In this document: piece by piece, positions 18,555-26,637 of the stretch
Position numbering within the stretch: position 1 is the stretch's first letter
Layout of the letters: every line of letters begins with the position of its first letter
Origin: Alteromonas macleodii
GTDB lineage: Bacteria > Pseudomonadota > Gammaproteobacteria > Enterobacterales > Alteromonadaceae
DNA length: 64,000 bases
Assembly: GCF_903772925.1 (NCBI RefSeq)
Contig: NZ_LR812090.1
Coordinates: forward strand, 1,322,333 to 1,386,332
Reading direction: 5' to 3'
Program-made: the position numbers and the translations under genes
The notes under the pieces: generated by a model
What the model was told of the DNA's origin: nothing
The model's database searches: none
Seen by the model: the letters and a program-made list of their open reading frames with translations, nothing else

Positions 18555-20714
18555 ATGAGTCAGGAACAAGATATGACAAATGAAGTTCAGCCTACATCAG
18601 GTGCATTTACGTTAACCAAGCAAGATAATGGCGTTGCTATTCTCAGCATGGATGTACCTGGCGAGAGCATGAATACACTTAAAGCTGAATTTGGCGACGA
18701 AATTTCTGCCATGCTTGACGACATTGAGCGCGACAGCAGCATTAAAGGTGTTGTGCTAACGAGCGGTAAGCCAAGCTCATTTGTAGCGGGTGCCGATATC
18801 ACCATGCTAGCAGCGTGTAAAACCGCTGAAGACGCCACAACTATCGCCGCTGGCGGCCAAGCTATTTTCGATAGAATCGAGAACATGAAGGCTACTTTCG
18901 TTGCGGCTATCCATGGCCCAGCGTTAGGTGGTGGTTTAGAGCTTGCGCTTGCATGTCACTATCGCGTATGTACCGATTCACCTAGTACTCAGGTAGGTCT
19001 ACCGGAAGTGCAGCTCGGCTTGTTGCCAGGCAGTGGTGGTACACAGCGCCTTCCACGCCTAATTGGCATTCAGCAAGCAATGAAGATGATGCTTACTGGC
19101 TCACCTGCACGCGCTAAACAAGCTAAAAAATACGGCATTGTTGATGAAGTTGTTCCCCATAGCGTACTTTTGAAAGTGGCAGAGCAATTTGCCCTTAAAC
19201 GCAAGCCAGAACGTGACGCACCGCAAAAAAGCGCTATGGACAAAATGTTAGAAAAAACGGGCCCAGGCCGTAACATGATGTTCAAAAAAGCCCGTGAAGC
19301 GACGTTTGCTAAAACCAAAGGTAACTATCCTGCGCCGGGTTACATTATCGACGTTATTGAAACAGGCATGAACGAAGGCATGAAAGCGGGGCTTAGAGCC
19401 GAAGCAGAAGCCTTTGGTAAGCTAGTGATGACGCCAGAATCTTTCCAACTTCGTCAGATTTTCTTTGCTACAACTGAAATGAAGAAAGAAAACGGCGTTG
19501 AAGGTGTTAAGCCTGAAAAGATGAAGAAAGTAGGTGTGCTTGGTGGCGGCTTGATGGGCGGTGGTATCGCTTATGTAACCTCGACTAAAGCCGGTGTACC
19601 TGTGCGTATTAAAGACGTACGTGCCGATGGCATCGCGAACGCAATGAAATACAGCTACGACATCTTAAACAAAAAGGTGAAGAAGCGTTTCATGCGCAAC
19701 AGCGAAATGCAGAAGCAGTTAGCGCTTCTTACCGGTACACTGGATTACAGCGGCTACCAAGATGCGGATATCGTGGTTGAAGCAGTATTTGAAGACCTAG
19801 ATCTTAAACAGAAGATGGTGGCGGATATTGAAGAAAACTGCAAAGAAAGCACGATTTTCGCGTCTAACACCTCGTCTATTCCTATTACACAAATTGCAGC
19901 TAAAGCAGCACGCCCTGAAAACGTGATTGGTCTTCATTACTTTTCCCCTGTAGACAAAATGCCGTTGGCTGAAGTTATCGCTCACGATAAAACGTCGGAC
20001 CAAGTCATTTCATCTACGGTAGAGTTCGCTAAGAAGCAAGGCAAAACGCCAGTTGTTGTTAAAGACGGTGCGGGTTTCTACGTGAATCGTATTTTGGCGC
20101 CTTATATGAACGAAGCGGCAAACTTGATTCTTGATGGTGAGCCAATTGAACACATCGACAAGTCTTTGGTTAAGTTTGGCTTCCCTGTGGGCCCTGTGAA
20201 ACTACTTGATGAAGTGGGCATTGATGTTGGTACTAAGATTATTCCATTCCTTGTAGAGGCATTCGGCGAGCGCTTCACTGCGCCAAGTGCTTTCGATAAA
20301 GTGCTGGCGGATGGCAGAAAAGGTAAGAAGAACCAAAAAGGGTTTTATTCATACGAGGGTAAGAAACCAGGTAAAGAAGTGGATGAGTCAATCTACGAAT
20401 TACTTGGGCTATCACCGTCTGCTAAGCTAAGCGAAAAAGAAGTTGCTGAACGTTGCGTGCTTATGATGTTAAATGAAGCGGCACGCTGTCTTGATGAAGG
20501 TGTTATCCGTAATGCCCGCGACGGCGACATTGGTGCTATCTTTGGTATTGGCTTCCCTCCATTCTTAGGCGGCCCGTTCCGCTACATGGACACTCTGGGA
20601 ATCAAACACCTTGTCGCTCGTTTAAACCATTATGCTACCGCCGTAGGTGATAAATTTGCACCTGCTGATGTGTTAGTAAAAATGGCAGAAAACGATCAAA
20701 CCTTTTACAGTTAA
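18555..20714 (+). CDS. fadJ: Fatty-acid oxidation complex alpha subunit FadJ (enoyl-CoA hydratase / 3-hydroxyacyl-CoA dehydrogenase)
   Basis: From ATG 18555, one base after the fadI stop and behind GGAG at 18541, the protein has 719 residues. The N-terminal hydratase/isomerase domain (about 10-300) has FVAGADITMLA and HGPALGGGLELALACHYRV. The NAD-binding dehydrogenase domain (about 310-500) begins with KVGVLGGGLMGGGIA and contains ASNTSSIPIT and GLHYFSPVDKMPL. Two C-terminal helical domains follow. It converts enoyl-CoA to 3-ketoacyl-CoA, the substrate of FadI. Further ATGs at 18537 and 18573 are in frame, but 18555 fits best. Confidence 0.95.
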   Translation: MSQEQDMTNEVQPTSGAFTLTKQDNGVAILSMDVPGESMNTLKAEFGDEISAMLDDIERDSSIKGVVLTSGKPSSFVAGADITMLAACKTAEDATTIAAGGQAIFDRIENMKATFVAAIHGPALGGGLELALACHYRVCTDSPSTQVGLPEVQLGLLPGSGGTQRLPRLIGIQQAMKMMLTGSPARAKQAKKYGIVDEVVPHSVLLKVAEQFALKRKPERDAPQKSAMDKMLEKTGPGRNMMFKKAREATFAKTKGNYPAPGYIIDVIETGMNEGMKAGLRAEAEAFGKLVMTPESFQLRQIFFATTEMKKENGVEGVKPEKMKKVGVLGGGLMGGGIAYVTSTKAGVPVRIKDVRADGIANAMKYSYDILNKKVKKRFMRNSEMQKQLALLTGTLDYSGYQDADIVVEAVFEDLDLKQKMVADIEENCKESTIFASNTSSIPITQIAAKAARPENVIGLHYFSPVDKMPLAEVIAHDKTSDQVISSTVEFAKKQGKTPVVVKDGAGFYVNRILAPYMNEAANLILDGEPIEHIDKSLVKFGFPVGPVKLLDEVGIDVGTKIIPFLVEAFGERFTAPSAFDKVLADGRKGKKNQKGFYSYEGKKPGKEVDESIYELLGLSPSAKLSEKEVAERCVLMMLNEAARCLDEGVIRNARDGDIGAIFGIGFPPFLGGPFRYMDTLGIKHLVARLNHYATAVGDKFAPADVLVKMAENDQTFYS

Positions 20715-20730
20715 GTTTGTAAAATGTTAA

Positions 20731-20755
20731 AAGCCGGGCTTTGCCCGGTTTTTTT
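20731..20755 (+). terminator. Rho-independent terminator of fadIJ
   Basis: Arms GCCGGGC and GCCCGGT around a three-base loop (20733-20748) are followed by seven T. It lies 17 bases after the fadJ stop. Confidence 0.9.
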
Positions 20756-20921
20756 ATGTCTAATATATATTTTTGCTGGTTTATTGTTCTATTTTGGGTA
20801 GAATTCGCGTGATTAAAAAATAGACGTGTCAAATTGTTGGCGTCAATTATCAATGGGTTAACTTGGATAATTGTTGGAAACAAGAAACTTCACATAACTA
20901 GATTAAACAGCTGGAGGCAGT

Positions 20922-21119
20922 GTGATTTCACTCGTAGTACTAAGCGTTATCTTTTCTCTGTACTTTTATGTAGAAGCGTTTAAATGGGGAATGAATGCGA
21001 AGAAGTGGGCAATAGCGGGTTTTGTGTTAGGTCCAATCTTGTTACCTATGTTCTCTATCTCTCGCCACATGCATTGGCGCAATGCAGTAGGGTTTAATAA
21101 TATTTATATTGCAGCATAG
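20922..21119 (+). CDS. Small membrane protein of unknown function (65 aa)
   Basis: The frame opens with GTG at 20922 behind a strong GGAGG six bases upstream and ends before a bidirectional terminator, so it looks like a real single-gene unit. The 65-residue product has a hydrophobic N-terminal segment (about 1-19) and a second hydrophobic stretch around 28-44 (WAIAGFVLGPILLPMF), with an aromatic-rich end. I do not recognise a family. Two membrane passes are likely. No neighbour hints at function. Confidence 0.6.
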   Translation: MISLVVLSVIFSLYFYVEAFKWGMNAKKWAIAGFVLGPILLPMFSISRHMHWRNAVGFNNIYIAA

Positions 21120-21167
21120 ACATACCGATTACGTTACCCACTAACGACGGGCTCTAATTTTCAGGTA

Positions 21168-21198
21168 TAAAAAAGAGAGTAAGCACTCTCTTTTTTTT
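21168..21198. terminator. Bidirectional Rho-independent terminator
   Basis: Arms AAGAGAGT and ACTCTCTT around AAGC are flanked by A and T runs on the two sides. It ends both the 65-residue membrane protein gene (plus) and the 54-residue secreted peptide gene (minus). Confidence 0.85.
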
Positions 21199-21219
21199 GA
21201 AAATCGTTTCAACTTCAAA

Positions 21220-21384
21220 TTAGAAGCCTACGCCGCTTCCGCCGCCAGTTTTAGGTCTTACGTACTCTGGCTGAGTAGTGGTTTCTTTTTGCGACTCAGG
21301 AGCCTGCTTAGCGCCTTCTAGTTTGTCGGCAGCAACTGGGGTAGCGGTAGAAAGTACTAGTGCAACTGCGTACTCTTTTAACAT
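21220..21384 (-). CDS. Small secreted peptide (54 aa), unknown function
   Basis: A minus-strand frame from ATG 21384 to TAA 21220 encodes 54 residues. AGAGGA stands about eight bases upstream, and a strong terminator follows 22 bases after the stop. The N-terminus (residues 1-19) looks like a signal peptide, with VALVLSTATPVAA and cleavage likely after Ala19. The mature part is charged and Gln/Thr/Glu-rich and ends in PKTGGGSGVGF. It holds no domain I know. The clean ribosome site, signal peptide and terminator argue that it is a real gene. Confidence 0.65.
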   Translation of the reverse strand: MLKEYAVALVLSTATPVAADKLEGAKQAPESQKETTTQPEYVRPKTGGGSGVGF

Positions 21385-21639
21385 GTTGATTTCCTCTGAT
21401 TATTATTTTGAACGAACAAACAAAGCCGATTTTTTATATTTGTTACCGGCACTCTAATACTTGCTAGTTACGTGCCAATATGTTTGTCTTTATATTTAAT
21501 CCTTTGTAATCAGTTGCTTACGCAAATTTTTTATTGTTGTGAAAGAAGAAAAAGCGCTAGCGCCATTATAATGACACTAAAGTCTAATATACGAAGGTTT
21601 ATGGGGAGGGATTTTGCCCTAGTTTGCCGTTTAAGAGGA

Positions 21640-21662
21640 ATTTAAAAGGCACTTAATGCCTT
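21640..21662 (-). terminator. Probable terminator of the 1518-residue sensor gene
   Basis: On the minus strand arms AAGGCA and TGCCTT (21657-21662 and 21646-21651) with a five-base loop are followed by TTAAATT. It is 20 bases after the stop. The stem is short. Confidence 0.5.
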
Positions 21663-21681
21663 CACAAAGAGATAAGACGTT

Positions 21682-24600
21682 TTAAAACTGGCTATTGCCT
21701 AAAAGCGTGTGCAGCTTTTGATTTTCTGTAAGCAACTTTTCAAAACGTTCTGCATTTAAAGGGCGGCTGTATAGAAAGCCCTGCAACATTTCGCAGTCGT
21801 AACGACGTAGTATGTCTAGTTGAGATTCCTCTTCTACACCTTCGGCTACAACTTTAAGGCCTAAATTGTGGGCAATGTTGATGATGGCTGCAGCCATATG
21901 TCGGTCTACATTGCTTTTTGCAATATCATCAATAAAGGCTTTGTCGATTTTTAAGGTATTTAAAGGGAAACGTTTCAAGTACGCAAGTGATGAGTAGCCA
22001 GTACCAAAATCATCTAGCGCCAAGTGAATACCTCGCTCGCGCAGTCGTGTCATCATTTGAAGGCCGTTTTCAGGGCTTTCCATCAGCGTACCTTCAGTAA
22101 TTTCGCACTCAAGGTGCAGCGGTGACAGACCTACATCGCTTAAAATTCTATTTATTCTGTCGTCTAAATCTGGCAGTTCGAACTGTTTTGCCGAAATATT
22201 GACGGCAACACGCCCGCTAAACAAACCTTGCTTAACCCAGCGTTTAGTATCCGCACAGGCCTTGCGTAGTACCTGCTCGCCAATTTCAATGATTTGGCCA
22301 GTCTGCTCTGCTAATGGAATAAATTGCCCCGGACTTACTATGCCTTTTTGTGGGTGTTCAAAACGCACCAGGGCTTCCATGCTGACTAATTTACCAGAGG
22401 CTATATCCACTTTAGGTTGGTAATACACAGTAAACAGGTCGTCTTTGATACCTTGACGGATCAGATTTTCAATTTGCAGCTGCCTAACCGCGTTCTGATT
22501 CATTTCACCACTGAAGAACTGATAGCTGTTGCCGCCGTTATTTTTGGCAAAATACATGGCCGTATCTGCATTTTTCAGCATTTCCTGGGGGGATTCACCA
22601 TCGTCAGGGTAGAAGGCGATACCAATACTTGCGCCCAGCACAAACTCTTGTTTATTGATAATAAAGGGGCGCGACAAGGTATCTAACAAGCTTTGTGCAT
22701 AATGGGTTACCGTATGAATATCGGCATTATCTTCCATTAAAATACTAAACTCATCACCACCTAGGCGATAACAAGTGGCATTTTTGCCGGTAATACGCTG
22801 TAGCCGTTTGGCAATTTGTTTAATTAAAATGTCGCCGGTCTGATGGCCTAGCGAGTCGTTTATCTTTTTAAAGTTATCCATATCCAAGCAAAGCAAGGAA
22901 TGAGCGCTGGATTTACGTACTAAATTTTGATGGCTCGCTTGGAAGAACGAACGGTTAGGGAGTTCGGTCAACGGGTCGACATTGGCAAGTTTCAAAAGTT
23001 CTTTTTCAGTACTCTTACGAGACGTAATGTCGCTGAAAACTCCAACAAAATGACTTATTTTGCCGTCTTCATCGTGCACGGCATCAATATTGAGCTCCAT
23101 TTCGTAGCGCTCGCCGTTTACTCGTACGCTCTCTACCTCACCAGACCAGTTACCTTTAGACTTGAGCGTTTTCTTAATTTCCTCAGTAAAGGCATCTGGG
23201 TATAAATGAAAATGCATGAAGCTGGCAAGTGCTTGGTCGCGAGTTTCGCCGGTATAGCTGCAATATGCATTATTAACACTAATAAACTTGAATTGGGTAT
23301 TGGTAATAAATACCCCTTCTGAAATGTTCTCAATTGAGCGTTTAAACAGGTTGAGCTGCTCTTCAGCTTCTTTTAAGTGATGAATATTTTTGAGCGTACC
23401 TGTCATTCGCACCGGCTGCTCGTTATGGTCGCGCTCTACCACTTTTCCGCGATCTAGTATCCAAATCCACTGGTTTTTAAATGTCTTAGCGCGATAGGCT
23501 AGTTCGTAAAAGTCACTATCGCCTTCTAAATGTGCTCTTAGCGCGGATTTGACTCGATTAATATCGTTGGGGTGAATATTGGCATCGTAGGCTCCAGAAG
23601 TACGAATATCGTCTTGAGGAAAGTCTAACGTCCCCCAGGTGTTGGCACGGTATACCTGACCTCGATACACATCCCAGTCCCACAGCTCATCGCCTGAACT
23701 CCATAGGGTTAGCTTTAAACGCTCTTCCGACTCTTTTATGGCCAGCTGGTTTGCTTTTCGTATTTGGTATTGTCGTAAAATAAAGGCAAAAATAGCCAAT
23801 GCAATTAATCCGTAGAAAACAAGGGCTACGGTGTGGAGCCAAGGGGGGCGCTCTATGGTTATTTTTAAATTTCTGCTCTCAGACCACGCTTTACCCGGTT
23901 CTTTAGCTTGTACTGAAAATATATAGTTACCAAAAGAAATATTGTTAAACTGAGCGGTACGCTCTTTATTTACGTAAACCCAGTCGCTTTCAAAACCGCT
24001 AAGCTTATACCTATAAGTCACTTGATCTGGATAAACCGGATTAACAAGCCCAAACGAAATACTAAAGCGGGTTTCGTCGTGCTTTAGCGCCAACTGTTCT
24101 TCGTAGGTGATACTCACTTTTGACGATAGGTAGTTCGAAGCTTCGTCATTTTCAATTAGTTTTCTTTTGGTCTTAGCCAACGAGCCAAACACACTGACTT
24201 GATAAAGTTGGGGGGGGAGGGTTTGCTTAATCTCGTTACTGGCACTAATGGCTTGCTTTGAAATCTTGACAAAGCCTTTATTGCCGCCAAAATAAATCGT
24301 CTTATCTGAAGTGGCGATTACGGCGCCTTCGCCAAGAGAGTTATATTCAAGCTGAGCATTGGGAATACTATCAGCCTCTCTTAAAGTGGGTAAATGAACT
24401 TTATGGACACCTTTAGCATCCGAATACCAGATGCTATTTTCTATCGCAGTCGTTGAAGTGATAAACCCGCTTTGGTTGTCTCTCTTTTGCTTTTTAAGCA
24501 GAGTAAAACTTCTTTTATCTAATTGAATAACACCATCTGAACGTGTGGTTAACCATAGGCCGGAAGGGGTTTCATGTACGCCATATACCAAAGAATTAAT

Positions 24601-26238
24601 GCCGTTGGATGAGTCTAAAACTCGAATGATTTCACCTTTGCTAACCGAGTAAATAACAAGTTTTTCACTAGCCCTAAACCATATGTTATTTTCATCATCT
24701 TCGAATATTGCCACCATGTGTCCCAATTTTTCAGGAACCTCAGTCTTCGTTACTTCGTTACTTTGTGTTGTAAAAGCAACCGAGTTCACATCTATAGAGT
24801 ATACATTTCCCACAGCAACCTGTAACCAAATGGCTGAATCGCTTTTGAAGATGTAATCAATAAAAGATCCTTTAAAATACTCACGCACTAATTCTAAGCT
24901 GTTTCCAGAATCTTTGACCACGAGTAAGCCAATAGAGGATGCTATCCAAATGTTATCTTGGTCATCAATCTCAATATCCCAATAGTGAATGGCTGGGTCC
25001 ATTTCTTCGAAAAAGTCGAAAAACGTAACATTGCCCGTATCTCGGGATATTTTACCTAGCCCTTTTTGTTGAGAAACTAGGTAGAGTGTCCTATCGCTGC
25101 TTTCCGCAAAGCCCCATAATGTTGAAAAGTTATCGTCGCTATGGCGAGCTGAATTATACACCGGTTGAAAATGTACGCTGGCGTATTCAGGGTGGTACTT
25201 AAAAGCGCCGCGATGAAAAGTTGCGGCCCATACCACACCCGTACGATCCTCAATTACCCGCATTACAATTGCAGAAGGAATTCCTGTTGCGCTGTAAGTG
25301 TCAGAGTTTAAATGCAAATAATCAGGGCGATAATCAGGTGATATAGTTGCTTCAGCTGCATCCGATAACAAAAATAATCCAATGTAAGTGCCCACCCAAA
25401 TATCTTTACCCACAACAGTTATGGAGAAAGAGTTAACTTCTCCAGTTACGCCAAGGTCATTGCTTTGTATTCGCTTTAAAACACGGCCGTTAGAACCTAA
25501 GACGATAAGGCCCTCGTTTGTTGCTAACCAATAATTACCGTTAATTACAGTGATATCGTGAAGCGCTCGTATATCTAAAGAAACCCCCCACGGGTTAACT
25601 TTGCTCGCGTTGTGAACTTCCAACGTTTCAGAGTCTATTATGGCAGCGCCGAATTGGTTAGAGCCCACCCATATACGGTTTGCTTCTTCAAAAATTACTT
25701 TAATGTAGCTTTCTTCTTTAAAAACCTGGGTGAGAACGCTTATTTGTGCAGTTTGCTTTGAATAGCGGTAGAGGAATTTCTTATCAGAGAAAAGTACATC
25801 ACCGTTTTTCGCTTCTGAAATTGCCGTGATTAAGTTGGTTTTTATCACAGAGCTGTCTTTATTAAAGACTTTGAAGTCATCCGATTCTGGCTGATAAAGC
25901 GCCAGCCCTGAATGAGTGCCTACCCATAGTTGTCCTTCGGAATCGACAAATAGTGTTTGAATGTAACCTGAAGGTAAGGAGTTTGGGTCAACGTCTGAGG
26001 GATGGTATTGCTTTACATCATATCCCGAATAGCGGTTAAGGCCATTTGACGTTGCCAGCCAAATAAAGCCCATATGGTCTTCCACAATATCTAAAACTGC
26101 GGTGTCTGATAGGCCGTGTTGCTTATTTAACTCTGTGAAATGAAGATCAGAAACTTCTATCGCCTTCACAGGATTTGAACACATTCCTGACAAAGCCAAC
26201 AAAAGAAGCAGCATTGAATAAATTAGGGTTGAGCGCAC
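21682..26238 (-). CDS. Hybrid periplasmic propeller / PAS / GGDEF / EAL cyclic di-GMP sensor protein
   Basis: A 1518-residue protein starting at GTG 26238 (AAAGG eight bases upstream). A signal peptide (1-27) leads to a large beta-propeller of two-component-regulator repeats (about 35-690, with FIWLATSNGLNRY, QLWVGTHSGLALY, DIWVGTYIGLFLL) and a Y_Y_Y domain (about 715-795). One membrane segment follows near 802-822, then two PAS domains (about 845-1090), GGDEF (about 1095-1255, motif GGDEF intact) and EAL (about 1265-1510, EALVRFEHP and DDFGTGYSSLAYLKRFP intact). Both catalytic motifs are kept, so it could make and degrade cyclic di-GMP. The propeller probably senses a periplasmic ligand, perhaps a carbohydrate, by analogy with hybrid two-component systems. 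Confidence 0.92.
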   Translation of the reverse strand: MRSTLIYSMLLLLLALSGMCSNPVKAIEVSDLHFTELNKQHGLSDTAVLDIVEDHMGFIWLATSNGLNRYSGYDVKQYHPSDVDPNSLPSGYIQTLFVDSEGQLWVGTHSGLALYQPESDDFKVFNKDSSVIKTNLITAISEAKNGDVLFSDKKFLYRYSKQTAQISVLTQVFKEESYIKVIFEEANRIWVGSNQFGAAIIDSETLEVHNASKVNPWGVSLDIRALHDITVINGNYWLATNEGLIVLGSNGRVLKRIQSNDLGVTGEVNSFSITVVGKDIWVGTYIGLFLLSDAAEATISPDYRPDYLHLNSDTYSATGIPSAIVMRVIEDRTGVVWAATFHRGAFKYHPEYASVHFQPVYNSARHSDDNFSTLWGFAESSDRTLYLVSQQKGLGKISRDTGNVTFFDFFEEMDPAIHYWDIEIDDQDNIWIASSIGLLVVKDSGNSLELVREYFKGSFIDYIFKSDSAIWLQVAVGNVYSIDVNSVAFTTQSNEVTKTEVPEKLGHMVAIFEDDENNIWFRASEKLVIYSVSKGEIIRVLDSSNGINSLVYGVHETPSGLWLTTRSDGVIQLDKRSFTLLKKQKRDNQSGFITSTTAIENSIWYSDAKGVHKVHLPTLREADSIPNAQLEYNSLGEGAVIATSDKTIYFGGNKGFVKISKQAISASNEIKQTLPPQLYQVSVFGSLAKTKRKLIENDEASNYLSSKVSITYEEQLALKHDETRFSISFGLVNPVYPDQVTYRYKLSGFESDWVYVNKERTAQFNNISFGNYIFSVQAKEPGKAWSESRNLKITIERPPWLHTVALVFYGLIALAIFAFILRQYQIRKANQLAIKESEERLKLTLWSSGDELWDWDVYRGQVYRANTWGTLDFPQDDIRTSGAYDANIHPNDINRVKSALRAHLEGDSDFYELAYRAKTFKNQWIWILDRGKVVERDHNEQPVRMTGTLKNIHHLKEAEEQLNLFKRSIENISEGVFITNTQFKFISVNNAYCSYTGETRDQALASFMHFHLYPDAFTEEIKKTLKSKGNWSGEVESVRVNGERYEMELNIDAVHDEDGKISHFVGVFSDITSRKSTEKELLKLANVDPLTELPNRSFFQASHQNLVRKSSAHSLLCLDMDNFKKINDSLGHQTGDILIKQIAKRLQRITGKNATCYRLGGDEFSILMEDNADIHTVTHYAQSLLDTLSRPFIINKQEFVLGASIGIAFYPDDGESPQEMLKNADTAMYFAKNNGGNSYQFFSGEMNQNAVRQLQIENLIRQGIKDDLFTVYYQPKVDIASGKLVSMEALVRFEHPQKGIVSPGQFIPLAEQTGQIIEIGEQVLRKACADTKRWVKQGLFSGRVAVNISAKQFELPDLDDRINRILSDVGLSPLHLECEITEGTLMESPENGLQMMTRLRERGIHLALDDFGTGYSSLAYLKRFPLNTLKIDKAFIDDIAKSNVDRHMAAAIINIAHNLGLKVVAEGVEEESQLDILRRYDCEMLQGFLYSRPLNAERFEKLLTENQKLHTLLGNSQF

Positions 26239-26637
26239 CTATACACCTTTGGCATACGCCATTTATTATTTTTTTATTTTTGACTGGCAGCATCCCTAAC
26301 GACCAGAATAATAAATATGCCGAATTAACTGAGTCTCCACAAGCACTTTTTAGGGTTAGCAGGGATGATGGGTTACTTATTGAGCAACCTTAGATAAATT
26401 CAGCGTCTATTTATCGACACCTTGGTCAAAAACTTGACGTTTATATCTTTTTTAAATCGCTGGTTATTATGTTTTTTCTGTAAAGCACTGATGAAAAAGA
26501 GGATATTGTTAAGAGGTTTAACCGCGTTATTGAAGAAAAAGCAATGAAATTACCGCTTAACTATTGCATAAGATGGTCCTTACACAAAAAGCAGAGTAGT
26601 TGTAAGCGTATAACAGTGTAATAATTGAAAACTGTGC
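26239..26637. other. Intergenic region (399 bases) upstream of the hybrid sensor gene
   Basis: AT-rich DNA between the start of the sensor gene and the end of the M16 protease gene, both on the minus strand. It must carry the promoter of the sensor gene. A plus-strand open frame reaches 26393 but begins inside the sensor gene and has no ribosome site. I see no convincing hairpin or repeat. Confidence 0.5.

Noticed and set aside
21551..21573. GCGCTAGCGC palindrome followed by TATAAT on the plus strand
   Set aside because: No gene follows on that strand and no -35 element is at the right distance; too weak to call.
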